From the NCBI RefSeq assembly GCF_014648475.1, contig NZ_BMRE01000033.1:31769-95768 (forward strand): a stretch of 64,000 nucleotides of DNA. The letters run 5' to 3'. Each line of letters starts with the position of its first letter. Position 1 is the first letter of the stretch. This stretch comes from Lentzea flava (GTDB taxonomy: Bacteria > Actinomycetota > Actinomycetes > Mycobacteriales > Pseudonocardiaceae). A model generated the notes under the pieces. The model was not told where the DNA came from. It saw nothing but the letters and a program-made list of their open reading frames with translations, and ran no database searches. The position numbers were made by a program, and so were the translations under genes. Of the stretch, positions 51,159 to 60,152 are shown one piece after another.

Positions 51159-51653
51159 CTAGCTCGCGGTGACCAGCGGCTGGCGGTGGTGGTCCACCAC
51201 GCTGACCCCGGCCACGTCCCCCGCCCGCACCATCGCGGACCCGGCGAGGGTGACCTCGCCCTCGTGCGCTCGCCACGAACCCGCGGTGAAGGTTCGTCCG
51301 TCCTTCGTGTGCACGACCAGCCAGCAGGCTTCCCCGTCCTGCACGCCGTCGACGGTGGCGACCAGCCTCAGGCCGCCCTCGGTGTCGGTGACCCGCACGG
51401 CCAGGTGCGCTCCGGCCGGCGAGGTTCCCTGCAACGTCGGACCGCCGACCCCCATGCCCTGGCCCAGCCAGACGCCGCCGGCCAGCACGCCGGCGACCAC
51501 GAAGGTCGAGGTCAGGGCCGTGATGCGCCCTCGGCGTCGCACGGCCTGGTGTCTCTCCTCGCGGACCGTGCCCAGCGTGCGCTGCAGCAGGTGGTCCGCG
51601 TTGCGCGGAGGGCCGTCGAGTGCGGCCTCCGGTGGCAGTTCTTCCATCAGCAT
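51159..51653 (-). pseudogene. anti-sigma factor paralogue lacking its zinc domain
   Basis: About 164 residues, starting MLMEELPPEAALDGPPRNAD. It matches the linker, membrane helix and external domain of the anti-sigma factor at 48798 (compare VPPEAMLDGPP and LLLQRTL with LPPEAALDGPP and LLQRTL). The N-terminal ZAS zinc domain that binds sigma is absent. Immediately upstream is a 34-codon open frame with a good ribosome site that overlaps its start (51647-51751). It is either a decayed gene or a two-cistron remnant. No partner sigma gene is next to it. Confidence 0.6.
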
Positions 51654-51751
51654 GTGTCGATCTCGTTCAACTCGTTGGTGCCCAGGACGTTCGGTGCCAT
51701 GCGCTGGCGGACGCGGCAATGGACACGGTTCACGCGGAACGACTCACCCAT
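51647..51751 (-). CDS. 34-residue leader peptide upstream of the decayed anti-sigma gene
   Basis: ATG 51751 has AGAAGGAG just upstream, a strong site. The product starts MGESFRVNRVHCRV and ends VLGTNELNEIDTC. The ending is faintly like the VLGALDEQEVREMDE segment of the intact anti-sigma paralogue, so it may be the broken N terminus. Its stop overlaps the next start, so translation could be coupled. Confidence 0.4.
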   Translation of the reverse strand: MGESFRVNRVHCRVRQRMAPNVLGTNELNEIDTC

Positions 51752-51854
51752 TTCTCCTTCTCCAGTCCCGCGCGGTTGCGGTGACCGACACCTTCAAAAC
51801 GAGCGCCCGAGGAACTTGGTTCAACGCAGATACACGGACGTTGCTCAGCCCACA

Positions 51855-51903
51855 CCAGACGCTTGACCTGGGCGTCTGGGAGCTCCTAGGGTCTCATATA
51901 TGA
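51855..51903 (+). promoter_or_regulatory. GntR promoter and operator region
   Basis: CCAGACGC and GCGTCTGG (51855-51862, 51872-51879) form a perfect 8-bp repeat around a TTGACC -35 box. A -10-like CTAGGG follows at about 51886. A second palindrome, TCATATATGA (51894-51903), covers the start codon. The transcript may begin at or near the ATG. Confidence 0.6.
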
Positions 51904-52562
51904 TGTATGACCGGGTGGAAGCGCCTCCCGCGTCGCGTACCGACTTCGTTCTGGAATCGATCAAAGAAGCGATTCTCAACGGAAAGCTGAAGCCCGGTCA
52001 GGCGCTCGTGGAAACAGATCTCGCGGCCGCGCTCAACGTCTCGAAGACGCCTGTGCGCGAGGCGCTCAAGACGCTCGCCGGGTCGGGGCTCGTCGTGATG
52101 AGCCCGTACAAGGGGGCCGCGGTCCGCACGGTCGACGCCGAGATGGCCGGATCCGTCTACGACGTGCGGATGCTGCTGGAGCCCGAGGCGTTGCGCCGCG
52201 CGATCCTGCTGGGCGCCTCGTTCGACGACGCCGCTGCCGCGCTGGAGGACGTCTCCGACCTGGCCCAAAAGAATCTTGCACAGCGGTCGCTCGCCAACCG
52301 CCGCTTCCACCGCGCCCTGTACGCCGGGTGCGGCAACCCGTTGATGATCCAGATCCTGGACGGTCTGCGCGACCAGGCCGCGCTGATCACCGTTGCCGGG
52401 TGGGGCATCTGCCCGACCTGGGACGACGAGGCCGCCGAGCACCGCGCGATCCTCGCCGCCGCCGTGCAGGGCAAGGACGACCTCGCCTGCGAACTCCTCC
52501 GCCGCCACATCCAGACCTTCGCCGACCGAGTAGTTGAGGAGCTTCCCGATGGCGTTCGATGA
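51900..52562 (+). CDS. GntR family regulator, FCD subfamily
   Basis: About 220 residues. The winged HTH is at residues 10-75 (ESIKEAILNGKLKPGQALVE, then LNVSKTPVREALKTL). The FCD sensor domain follows with DVRMLLEPEALRRAILLGAS and HRALYAGCGNP. FCD proteins sense small organic acids with a metal site. It is the first gene of the sugar-acid operon; the next start (52549) lies inside its 3' end. Autoregulation through the repeats at 51855-51903 is likely. Confidence 0.92.
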   Translation: MMYDRVEAPPASRTDFVLESIKEAILNGKLKPGQALVETDLAAALNVSKTPVREALKTLAGSGLVVMSPYKGAAVRTVDAEMAGSVYDVRMLLEPEALRRAILLGASFDDAAAALEDVSDLAQKNLAQRSLANRRFHRALYAGCGNPLMIQILDGLRDQAALITVAGWGICPTWDDEAAEHRAILAAAVQGKDDLACELLRRHIQTFADRVVEELPDGVR

Positions 52563-53454
52563 CCTCTCCGAGCGGCTCGCGTCCGTCGTGGCGATCACCG
52601 TCACGCCGTTCGACGCCGACGGTGCGATCGACGAGAAGAACTACGCCGCGATCGTGGACCGGATGGTGGAGGGCGGCGTCTCGGTCGTCACGCCGAACGG
52701 CAACACGAGCGAGTTCTACACGTTGTCCGCCGCTGAGACCGAGCGCGCGCTTTCCATCACCGTGGACGCCGTTGGTGATCGTGCCGCGATCGTCGCCGGT
52801 GTCGGGCACGACCTGGAGACCGCCGTCGCCGCCGCCCGGTTCGCCGATCGGGCCGGCGCGAACGGGATCATGATCCACCAGCCGGTGCACCCGTACGTGT
52901 CGCTGGACGGGTGGGTCGACTACCACCGGGCGATCGCGTCGGCCGTGCCCGAGCTGAGCGTGATCCTCTACGTGCGGAACCCGCGGATCGGGGGCGCGCA
53001 GATCGCCGCGCTGGTGGACGCCTGTCCGAACGTCGTGGGCGTGAAGTACGCGGTGCCGGACCCGGTCCGGTTCGCCTCGGTGGCGCGGGACGCCGGGCTG
53101 GACCGGCTGACGTGGATCGCCGGGCTGGCCGAGCTGTCGGCGCCGGGCTACTTCGCCGTCGGGGCAACGGGATTCACCTCCGGCCTGGCGAACGTGGCGC
53201 CGCAGCTGTCGGTGCAGATGTTCCGGTGCCTGCGGGCAGGGGAGTTCGGCGCGGCGATGGAGTTCTGGGAGTTCATCCGCAGGTTCGAGGAGTTGCGGGC
53301 GGCGAACGAGTCGGCGAACAACGTGTCCGTGGTGAAGGAAGCGTTGGCACAGCTGGGGTTGTGCCGCCGGGACGTGCGGCCGCCCGCCAGCGTGTTGAGC
53401 GAGGCCGACCGGTCGGCCGTTGGTGTGCTGCTGAACTCGTGGAGCCTGCTGTGA
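52549..53454 (+). CDS. DapA/NAL family aldolase or dehydratase
   Basis: About 301 residues, a TIM-barrel class I lyase. The Schiff-base Lys is in VVGVKYAVPD (about residue 166), and the active-site Tyr is in VILYVRNPR. This family includes KDG aldolases and 2-keto-3-deoxy-arabinonate dehydratases. With the next gene, a sugar-acid dehydratase, it fits pentonate or hexonate breakdown. ATG 52549 has GAGGAG seven bases upstream and overlaps the GntR gene. Confidence 0.9.
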   Translation: MAFDDLSERLASVVAITVTPFDADGAIDEKNYAAIVDRMVEGGVSVVTPNGNTSEFYTLSAAETERALSITVDAVGDRAAIVAGVGHDLETAVAAARFADRAGANGIMIHQPVHPYVSLDGWVDYHRAIASAVPELSVILYVRNPRIGGAQIAALVDACPNVVGVKYAVPDPVRFASVARDAGLDRLTWIAGLAELSAPGYFAVGATGFTSGLANVAPQLSVQMFRCLRAGEFGAAMEFWEFIRRFEELRAANESANNVSVVKEALAQLGLCRRDVRPPASVLSEADRSAVGVLLNSWSLL

Positions 53455-55157
53455 AGCTGCGCAGCGCGGAGTGGTTCGAGGGCGAGGGATTGCGGGCGTT
53501 CTCGCACAACGCCCGCATGCGTCAGTTGGGCATGAATCCCGAGGAACACCTCGGCAAGCCCGTGATCGCGATCTTGAACACGTGGAGCGGCATCAACCCG
53601 TGCCACATGCACTTGCGCGAGCGGGCCAAGCAGGTCGAGCGCGGTGTCTGGGAGGCGGGCGGGTATCCGCTGGAGTTCCCGGTGTCGACGCTGTCGGAGA
53701 CGTACCAGAAGCCGACACCCATGCTGTACCGGAACATGCTGTCGATGGAGACGGAGGAGATCCTCCGTTCGTACCCCGTCGACGGCGCGGTGCTGATGGG
53801 CGGGTGCGACAAGACCACGCCCGCGTTGCTGATGGGAGCCGCTTCCGCCGGTCTGCCCGCGGTGTTCGTGCCCGCCGGGCCGATGCTGCGCGGCCACTGG
53901 CGTGGCGAGAAGCTCGCGTCCGGCACCGACATGTGGCGGTTCTGGGACGAGAAACGGGCGGGAACGATCTCGTCGGCGGACTGGGCGGAGATCCAGTCCG
54001 GGCTGGCGCGCTCCCCCGGCACGTGCATGACGATGGGCACCGCCTCCACGATGACCGCCGCGGCGGAGGCGCTCGGGCTCACTTTGCCCGGTGCGTCGTC
54101 GATTCCGGCCGTCGACTCGGCCCACCACCGGATGGCCGCCGCGTCCGGCATGCGGGTCGTGGAGATGGTCCGCGAGGGGTTGACGATCTCCGACGTGCTG
54201 TCCGCGGAGGCCTACGAGGACGCCATCCGGACGGTGCTGGCGCTGGGCGGCTCGACGAACTCGTACATCCACCTCATCGCGATGGCCGGGCGGTCGCAGA
54301 TTCCGTTGTCGCTGGACGACTTCGACCGGTTGTCGCGTGAGGTTCCGGTGCTGGCTTCGGTCCAGCCCGCGGGCGAGCACCTGATGGAGGACTTCTACTA
54401 CGCGGGCGGGCTGCGCGGGTTGCTGTCGCGGTTGCGGGACTCGTTGCACCTCAAGCGGATCACGGTGACCGGGCGGACGTTCGGCGAGGAGCTGGAGGGT
54501 GCCGAGGTGTACGACTCCGCCGTGATCCGGCCGCTGGACGATCCGATCTCCGCCGAGGGCGGGCTGGCCGTGCTGCGCGGCAACCTGGCACCGGACGGCG
54601 CTGTGATCAAGTACGTGGCGGCTGATCCTTCGTTGTGGAAGCACACCGGGCCCGCCGTGGTTTTCCACGGGTACAAGGATTTGCAGGCACGGATCAACGA
54701 CCCTTCGCTCGACGTGACGAGGGATTCGGTGATCGTGCTGGCCGGTGGAGGCCCCAAGGGCGGGCCCGGCATGCCGGAATACGGGATGCTGCCCATCCCG
54801 GACAAGCTCCTGAAGGAGGGCGTCCGTGACATGGTGCGCGTGTCAGACGCGCGGATGAGCGGAACTTCTTACGGCGCTTGCGTTCTGCACGTCGCACCGG
54901 AGGCGCACGTGGGTGGGCCGCTGGCGCTGGTGCGGGACGGCGACCTCGTGACGCTGGACGTCGAGGCGCGGGTGCTGCGCGTGGAGATCTCCGACGAGGA
55001 GATGGCACGGCGGAAAGCCGCGTGGATCGCGCCGCCGCCGAAGTTCGAACGCGGGTACGGCGCTTTGTACTACGAGCACATCACGCAGGCCAACGAGGGC
55101 TGCGACTTCGAGTTCCTGTCACGGACGGGAGTCAACCCGGAACCCAACGCCCACTGA
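53451..55157 (+). CDS. IlvD/Edd family dehydratase, sugar-acid type
   Basis: About 568 residues. The Fe-S ligands can be placed: Cys in TWSGINPCH, Cys in LMGGCDKTTPALL, and Cys in SPGTCMTMGT. GGPKGGPGMPEYG near the C terminus is typical. The length and motifs fit L-arabinonate/D-xylonate dehydratases better than dihydroxy-acid dehydratase. It would turn the aldonate into a 2-keto-3-deoxy acid for the aldolase encoded just upstream. The start, GTG 53451, overlaps the aldolase stop. Confidence 0.9.
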   Translation: MKLRSAEWFEGEGLRAFSHNARMRQLGMNPEEHLGKPVIAILNTWSGINPCHMHLRERAKQVERGVWEAGGYPLEFPVSTLSETYQKPTPMLYRNMLSMETEEILRSYPVDGAVLMGGCDKTTPALLMGAASAGLPAVFVPAGPMLRGHWRGEKLASGTDMWRFWDEKRAGTISSADWAEIQSGLARSPGTCMTMGTASTMTAAAEALGLTLPGASSIPAVDSAHHRMAAASGMRVVEMVREGLTISDVLSAEAYEDAIRTVLALGGSTNSYIHLIAMAGRSQIPLSLDDFDRLSREVPVLASVQPAGEHLMEDFYYAGGLRGLLSRLRDSLHLKRITVTGRTFGEELEGAEVYDSAVIRPLDDPISAEGGLAVLRGNLAPDGAVIKYVAADPSLWKHTGPAVVFHGYKDLQARINDPSLDVTRDSVIVLAGGGPKGGPGMPEYGMLPIPDKLLKEGVRDMVRVSDARMSGTSYGACVLHVAPEAHVGGPLALVRDGDLVTLDVEARVLRVEISDEEMARRKAAWIAPPPKFERGYGALYYEHITQANEGCDFEFLSRTGVNPEPNAH

Positions 55158-56000
55158 CGCCTCCCGCTGCCAGTCGGCCGTCCCGTGCAGCCGGCTGCGC
55201 AGGTAGGCCGTGGTGAGCCGCTGGACGGTCGCGACCCTCTCGGGGTTTTCGTCCGTGGTCTCGGCGACGTCGTACCCGGAGACGCCGCCGAGACCGTGCT
55301 CGCCGCCCTCCAGCACGAGAAGATCCTTCGGGCCAGGCGCCAGGTAGAACGGGTCCATGTGCCATTCCGGGCCGTTGACCGTGAGGTGTTCGGAGGCGTC
55401 CTTGTCGCCGGCGACCACGAGCGCGGGCGTGGTCATGTCGCTGAAGTCCGGCGTCAGCATGAACGCGTAGCTCTCCTTGACGACGTCGGTGAGCCCTTCG
55501 CCGCGGCCGGTGGAGCCGAGCAGCACGCCCGCCTTGATCCGCTCGTCCTTGAGGCTGACGCCCTCGGTCGTCATGCCCAGCAGCAGGCTCGCGGTGTGCC
55601 CGCCCATCGAGTGGCCCGCGACCGCGATCTTCGTGCGGTCGAGGCGGCCCTGCAGCTGCGGCACGGCCTTCTCGATCTCGTCGAGCCGGTCGATGATCGC
55701 CGACATGTCCTCGGCGCGCTGCTTCCAGAACATCGGCGCGCCGGGCGTGTCGGCGGGCAGGTTCAGGGTGCGGGAGCTCAGGTGCGTCGGCTGCAGGACG
55801 ACGAAGCCCTGCTCCGCCCAGTGGTTCGCGAGCGGCGCGTAGCCGTTCAGCGAGGAGAGGTGGTTCGAGTAGCCCTGGCCGTGGGACAGCAGGATGATCG
55901 GCAACTCGCTGCCCTCGGTCGGCGCCGAGACCTTCAACTGCAGGTCAACGGGCCTTCCGGGGATGTCGAGCACGACAGGACTCACCGTGAAGACGGTCAT
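55119..56000 (-). CDS. alpha/beta hydrolase (chlorophyllase / PAF-acetylhydrolase-like)
   Basis: About 293 residues. The nucleophile elbow GHSMGGHT (about residues 128-135) and the oxyanion segment LLSHGQGYSNHL are clear. A catalytic Asp (AGDKDASEH) and His (EGGEHGLGG) are also present. It is soluble, with no signal peptide. Its 3' end overlaps the dehydratase gene by 39 bp on the other strand. It is divergent from a TetR regulator, the likely controller. The substrate is unknown. Confidence 0.9.
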   Translation of the reverse strand: MTVFTVSPVVLDIPGRPVDLQLKVSAPTEGSELPIILLSHGQGYSNHLSSLNGYAPLANHWAEQGFVVLQPTHLSSRTLNLPADTPGAPMFWKQRAEDMSAIIDRLDEIEKAVPQLQGRLDRTKIAVAGHSMGGHTASLLLGMTTEGVSLKDERIKAGVLLGSTGRGEGLTDVVKESYAFMLTPDFSDMTTPALVVAGDKDASEHLTVNGPEWHMDPFYLAPGPKDLLVLEGGEHGLGGVSGYDVAETTDENPERVATVQRLTTAYLRSRLHGTADWQREASVGVGFRVDSRP

Positions 56001-56034
56001 CGGTTCCCCTTCGAGTAGTCTGTCGCCGTAAGTG

Positions 56035-56070
56035 GAGCGACGTTCCGGAACGATACGGAGCGCTGTTCCG
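56035..56070. promoter_or_regulatory. TetR operator candidates
   Basis: GGAGCGACGTTCCG (56035-56048) and GGAGCGCTGTTCCG (56057-56070) are near-identical direct repeats 22 bp apart. The palindrome CGTTCCGGAACG (56041-56052) overlaps the first. They fill the 98-bp gap between the hydrolase and TetR genes. Confidence 0.65.
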
Positions 56071-56098
56071 CTTTGTCAACCGTCCGGGAAGGAGCGCT

Positions 56099-56674
56099 GT
56101 GCCACCACGCAAGCGGGCCGATGCCGTGCGCAACGAGCAGACGTTGCTCGCCGCCGCGGCCGAGGTGTTCGTCAGGTCCGGCGTCGACGCGCCCATTCGC
56201 GAGATCGCGGCCGAGGCGGGCGTCGGGATGGGGACGATCTACCGCCACTTCCCCACCCGTGCCGACCTCGTCGTCGCCGTGTACCGGCACCAGGTCGAGG
56301 CGTGTGCGGAGGCGGGACCGGCGTTGCTGTCCGAAGAGGACTCACCGCTGGCAGCGCTGCGGCGGTGGGTTGATCTGTTCGTGGACTTCCTGGTGACCAA
56401 GCACGGGCTGGCGAACGCGTTGCAGTCCGACAGCAGCGGCTTCGAGTCGTTGCACGCGTACTTCCTCGACCGGCTGGGACCGGTGTGCGGGGAGCTGCTC
56501 GACGCGGCGGTGCAGGCCGGCGAGATCCGGGAAGGGATTCAGCCGTACGAGCTGATGCGCGGGATCGGGAACCTGTGCATCGGACGGGGCGACGACCCGC
56601 GCTACGACCCGCGGCGGTTGATCACGCTGCTCCTGAACGGCCTGTCGGCCGGGGCTGGGCCGGGCGATCGATGA
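56099..56674 (+). CDS. TetR family transcriptional regulator
   Basis: About 191 residues. The HTH is at residues about 15-60 (AAAEVFVRSGVDAPIREIAA, then VGMGTIYRHFPTRADL). The ligand domain is less conserved. GTG 56099 has GGAAGGAG upstream. It is divergent from the alpha/beta hydrolase and probably represses it through the repeats at 56035-56070. The stop codon lies inside the left arm of palindrome C. Confidence 0.93.
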   Translation: MPPRKRADAVRNEQTLLAAAAEVFVRSGVDAPIREIAAEAGVGMGTIYRHFPTRADLVVAVYRHQVEACAEAGPALLSEEDSPLAALRRWVDLFVDFLVTKHGLANALQSDSSGFESLHAYFLDRLGPVCGELLDAAVQAGEIREGIQPYELMRGIGNLCIGRGDDPRYDPRRLITLLLNGLSAGAGPGDR

Positions 56675-56719
56675 AGGGCTCCTTCATCCACGTCAGGTGG
56701 AGGAAGGAGCCCTTCATCG
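56669..56719. repeat. long palindromic element, copy C, between convergent genes
   Basis: Two 23-base arms (56669-56691 and 56697-56719), one mismatch and a 5-base loop. The arms are almost identical to copy B. The TetR stop codon lies within the left arm. The element separates the converging TetR and sugar dehydrogenase genes. Confidence 0.9.
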
Positions 56720-56747
56720 ACGGCGAGCTGCCTGTGGGAGCGCGCCC

Positions 56748-58823
56748 CTAGTTCAGCGCCACCTTGAGGATCTTGGTGTTGCTGTTGCCCGCCGTGGAGT
56801 CCTTGTCACCGTTGGACGTGGTGACCCACAGCGAGCCGTCCGGCGCCGGCTCCGGGGTGCGCAGCCGGCCGTAGGTGCCCTGGAAGTGGGCCTTGGGCGT
56901 GCCGAGCGACGAGCCGGTGATCGGGATCCGGTACAGCCGCTCACCGCGCAGGGCGGCGAGGAACAGCACGTCGTTCACGATCGCGAGACCCGACGGTGAG
57001 GCGCTGCTCACCGGGAAGGTCTTCTTGGGCGCGATGTAGCCGCTGCAGTTGCCCGAGGTGCCCTCGCAGTTCGACCAGCCGTAGTTGCCGCCCTTCTGCA
57101 GCAGGTTGATCTCGTCCATCGTGCCGTCGCCGAGCTCCGCCTGCCACATGCGGCCCTGCGAGTCCACGGCGAGGCCCTGGACGTTGCGGTGGCCGTAGGT
57201 CCAGACGTAACGCGCGTTGCCGCCCTCGCCGAAGAACGGGTTGTCGCTCGGCGCGGTGCCGTCCGGGTTCAGGCGCAGGACCTTGCCGCCCAGCGACTGC
57301 TTGTTCTGCGCGTTGGCCTTGTTCTGGCCGTCACCGGTGCCCGCGTAGAGCTTGCCGTCGGCACCGAAGCGCAGGCGGCCGCCGTTGTGGAACTTGTTGC
57401 GCGGGATGCCGGTCAGCAGCGTCTGCCAGCCGGTCAGCGAGTTGCCCACGATCTTCGCGCGCACGATCCGGTTGTCGTTCGCGGACGTGTGGTAGATGTA
57501 GATCAGGCCGTCCGCGGCGAACGTCGGCGACAGCTCGATGCCGAGCAGACCGCCCTCGCCGTTGGTGCCGGAGACGTCGGGAACCTTGCCCAGACTGGTC
57601 TTCTGGCCCGACGGCGTGATCCGCACGATGTCCTGCGCGTCGCGACGCGAGTAGATGCCGTCGCCGTTGGGCAGGAAAGCGAGGCCCCACGGCACGTCGT
57701 TGTCGGTCGCGATCTGCGTGACGGCACCGACCTGGTCGCCGCCGGGACGGGTCTTCACCGTCACCGCGTTCGAGGCGGGCGAGGGGTTGCCCACCGCGTC
57801 GAAGGCCTTGACCGTGAACGTGTACTCGGTGTTGGCGGTGCGGCCGCCGATCGTCGCGGACGTGCCGGTCGCGTCACCGACCTTCGTCGATCCCGTGTAG
57901 ACCTCGTAGCGGGTCACACCGACGTTGTCCGTCGCCGGATCCCACGCGAGCGACACGGAGTTCGCCGTCACGCCGGTGGAGCGCAGGTTCTTCGGCGCGG
58001 TCGGCGGGATCGGGTCGTCCTGCGCGGGCGGTGTCTTGAACTCCGCGGTGTTGGACGCCTGTGAGACGTTGCCCGCCGCGTCGCGCGCGTTGACGTAGAA
58101 GCCGTACGTCACGTTCGGCTTCAAGCCGGTCATAACGGTGCTGAGCGTGTTGCCCGGCACGGTCTTCTGGAACTGGCCGAGGTTGTAGATGTCGTAGGAC
58201 GTCACGCCGACGTTGTCCGTCGCGGCCTTCCAGGTCAGCTTCGCCGAGTCGGACTTGATCTCCGACGCGACGAGGTCCGACGGCGGCGACGGCGGCTCGG
58301 GGTCCACGATGCCGGTGCTGCCGAAGACCTGGAACTCCTGCAGGGAGTAGCCGTACGACGTGCCGGTGCGGCACCGAGTCGTGCCGTGGACGCGGACATA
58401 ACGGCCCCGCCCGGTGACCGTCAGGTCCTCGACGCCGCCCTTGCCGTCGGCCGTGCTGTGGATCGGCGTCCAGCTCGAGTCGTCCTCGGAGGTCTCGACC
58501 CGGTACGCCTTGGCGCACGAGAGGTCCCACTGGAGCCGGACCCGGCTGATGTTCGCGGACGCGCCGAGGTCGACGCGGATCCAGGCCGGATCGACGTTCG
58601 CCTTGCTGGCCCAGCGCGTGCCCGAGTTGCCGTCGAAGGCGTTCCTGGGCGCGTAGTTCGCGCCACCGGACGACGACTCGGTCGCTGGTTTGCCTTGGGA
58701 CAGCAGGACATCCGCGGCGGACGCCTGGGGCGCCGCGGAGACGAGCGAGGTCACCGCCACCGCGAGCGCAGTGGCCAGGATGCCGGTTCTGGTGACCGGC
58801 AACCGCCGTGAACGGGGTGCCAC
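56748..58823 (-). CDS. secreted PQQ-type sugar dehydrogenase with CBM32 and FN3 domains
   Basis: About 691 residues. Signal peptide (GILATALAVAVTSLVSAAPQ), then an F5/8C-CBM32 domain (about residues 40-170, with NAFDGNSGTRWASKANVDPA). Two fibronectin type III domains follow (about 180-265 and 275-355). The C-terminal beta propeller (about 365-690) matches soluble aldose dehydrogenases: VPWGLAFLPNGDG, GGRLRFGADGKLYAGTGDG and YGHRNVQGLA. It probably oxidises sugars on polysaccharides outside the cell. GTG 58823 has GGGAGG upstream. It is divergent from an ABC importer operon. Confidence 0.92.
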   Translation of the reverse strand: MAPRSRRLPVTRTGILATALAVAVTSLVSAAPQASAADVLLSQGKPATESSSGGANYAPRNAFDGNSGTRWASKANVDPAWIRVDLGASANISRVRLQWDLSCAKAYRVETSEDDSSWTPIHSTADGKGGVEDLTVTGRGRYVRVHGTTRCRTGTSYGYSLQEFQVFGSTGIVDPEPPSPPSDLVASEIKSDSAKLTWKAATDNVGVTSYDIYNLGQFQKTVPGNTLSTVMTGLKPNVTYGFYVNARDAAGNVSQASNTAEFKTPPAQDDPIPPTAPKNLRSTGVTANSVSLAWDPATDNVGVTRYEVYTGSTKVGDATGTSATIGGRTANTEYTFTVKAFDAVGNPSPASNAVTVKTRPGGDQVGAVTQIATDNDVPWGLAFLPNGDGIYSRRDAQDIVRITPSGQKTSLGKVPDVSGTNGEGGLLGIELSPTFAADGLIYIYHTSANDNRIVRAKIVGNSLTGWQTLLTGIPRNKFHNGGRLRFGADGKLYAGTGDGQNKANAQNKQSLGGKVLRLNPDGTAPSDNPFFGEGGNARYVWTYGHRNVQGLAVDSQGRMWQAELGDGTMDEINLLQKGGNYGWSNCEGTSGNCSGYIAPKKTFPVSSASPSGLAIVNDVLFLAALRGERLYRIPITGSSLGTPKAHFQGTYGRLRTPEPAPDGSLWVTTSNGDKDSTAGNSNTKILKVALN

Positions 58824-58909
58824 AGGAGCCTCCCACTTTCGTCGGGAATGGGTTGTGCGGCGGCATTGCGTTCGACCCGGCGGCGGGTGTACGAGTGTTA
58901 CAGAAAAAC

Positions 58910-58923
58910 CGTAAACGTTTTCG
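58910..58923. promoter_or_regulatory. LacI-family operator before the ABC importer
   Basis: CGTAAACGTTTTCG is a 14-bp near-palindrome centred on CG with one mismatched pair. It lies 36 bp upstream of the binding-protein start and about 90 bp from the divergent dehydrogenase. The LacI gene at 62960 is the likely binder. Confidence 0.65.
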
Positions 58924-58958
58924 AGCGCCAGGTCCAGAGTCAGTTAGGGAGCCCCGAG

Positions 58959-60152
58959 ATGCGCTGGACAAGGAAGTTACAGCTCGTCATCCCCGCCCTG
59001 TTGGTGGTCACGGCGTGTGGTGCGCCCGAGACCCCGCAGGCGCAGAACGCGCCCACCACCGTCCCGGACAAGCCGTCGAAACCCGTCGAGCTGAACGTGC
59101 TCGACGTGGCAGGCAACCTGCAGCTCACCCAAGGCATGATCGACGAGTTCGTCAAGACCAACCCGGACGTCATCAGCAAGGTCAACTACACCAAGGCGAC
59201 CGCGCCGGACATGCCGGGCAAGCTCAAGGCCGAGCAGAACTCCGGCAACTCCCAGACACACCTCGTGCTCACGGGCACGGACGGCCTGTCGTCGGTCATC
59301 GAGCAGAAGCTCGTCTACGAACTGCTCCCCGGATTTTCGGCGAAGCTGCCGGACCTGGAGAAGACCTACCTCCCGCCCGCGTGGGAGATGCAGAAGCTCG
59401 CGCAGGGCCAGGGCGTCGCCGTCACCTACTACCCCGCGGGCCCGCTGCTGGAGTACGACCCGGCGAAGGTGCCGACGCCGCCGACGTCGCCGGCCGAGCT
59501 GCTCGAGTGGGCCAAGGCGCATCCCGGCAAGTTCCAGTACGCGCGGCCGGCGAACTCCGGTCCCGGCAGGACGTTCCTCATGGGACTGCCGTACCTGCTC
59601 GGCGACTCCGACCCCAAGGACCCGGAGAAGGGCTGGGAGAAGACCTGGGCGTACCTCAAGGAACTGGGCCAGTACGTCGACAACTACCCCGGCGGCACGA
59701 CCGACGTCATGAAGAACCTCGCCAACGGCACGTCGTGGATGGTCGCCTCCACCACCGGCTGGGACATCAACCCGCGCGTGCTCGGCTCGGTGCCGGAGGG
59801 CATGAAGATCTCGACGTTCAAGGGCTTCCACTGGGTCACCGACGCGCACTACGCCGTCGTCCCGAAGGGAGTGTCGTCCGACGTGCTGTCGGCGAACCTC
59901 GCGCTCATCAAGTTCATGCTGGATCCCAAGCAGCAGGCGAAGGCGTACGACAAGGGGTACTTCTACCCCGGTCCCGCGGTCAAGGACGTCACGCTCGACA
60001 TGGCGCCGCAGGAGTCCAAGGACGCCATCGCGAAGTTCGGCCGCGCCGAGTACGACAAGCTGATCTCCGACAACCCCAAGGAGCAGTCGCTGCCGGCGGC
60101 GCAGCAGGTGAAGGCGTTCCAGCGGTGGGACCGAGAGATCGGTAAGAAGTAG
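58959..60152 (+). CDS. ABC transporter substrate-binding lipoprotein
   Basis: About 397 residues. The signal ends in the lipobox VTACGAP, so Cys is lipidated (about residue 20). The body is a periplasmic-binding fold of the Fe3+/polyamine/sugar type (VELNVLDVAGNLQLTQGMID, and later GWDINPRVLGSVPEGMKIST). ATG 58959 has AGGGAG upstream. It is the first gene of an importer operon that also encodes the ATPase and two permeases. The substrate is not known. Confidence 0.9.
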   Translation: MRWTRKLQLVIPALLVVTACGAPETPQAQNAPTTVPDKPSKPVELNVLDVAGNLQLTQGMIDEFVKTNPDVISKVNYTKATAPDMPGKLKAEQNSGNSQTHLVLTGTDGLSSVIEQKLVYELLPGFSAKLPDLEKTYLPPAWEMQKLAQGQGVAVTYYPAGPLLEYDPAKVPTPPTSPAELLEWAKAHPGKFQYARPANSGPGRTFLMGLPYLLGDSDPKDPEKGWEKTWAYLKELGQYVDNYPGGTTDVMKNLANGTSWMVASTTGWDINPRVLGSVPEGMKISTFKGFHWVTDAHYAVVPKGVSSDVLSANLALIKFMLDPKQQAKAYDKGYFYPGPAVKDVTLDMAPQESKDAIAKFGRAEYDKLISDNPKEQSLPAAQQVKAFQRWDREIGKK

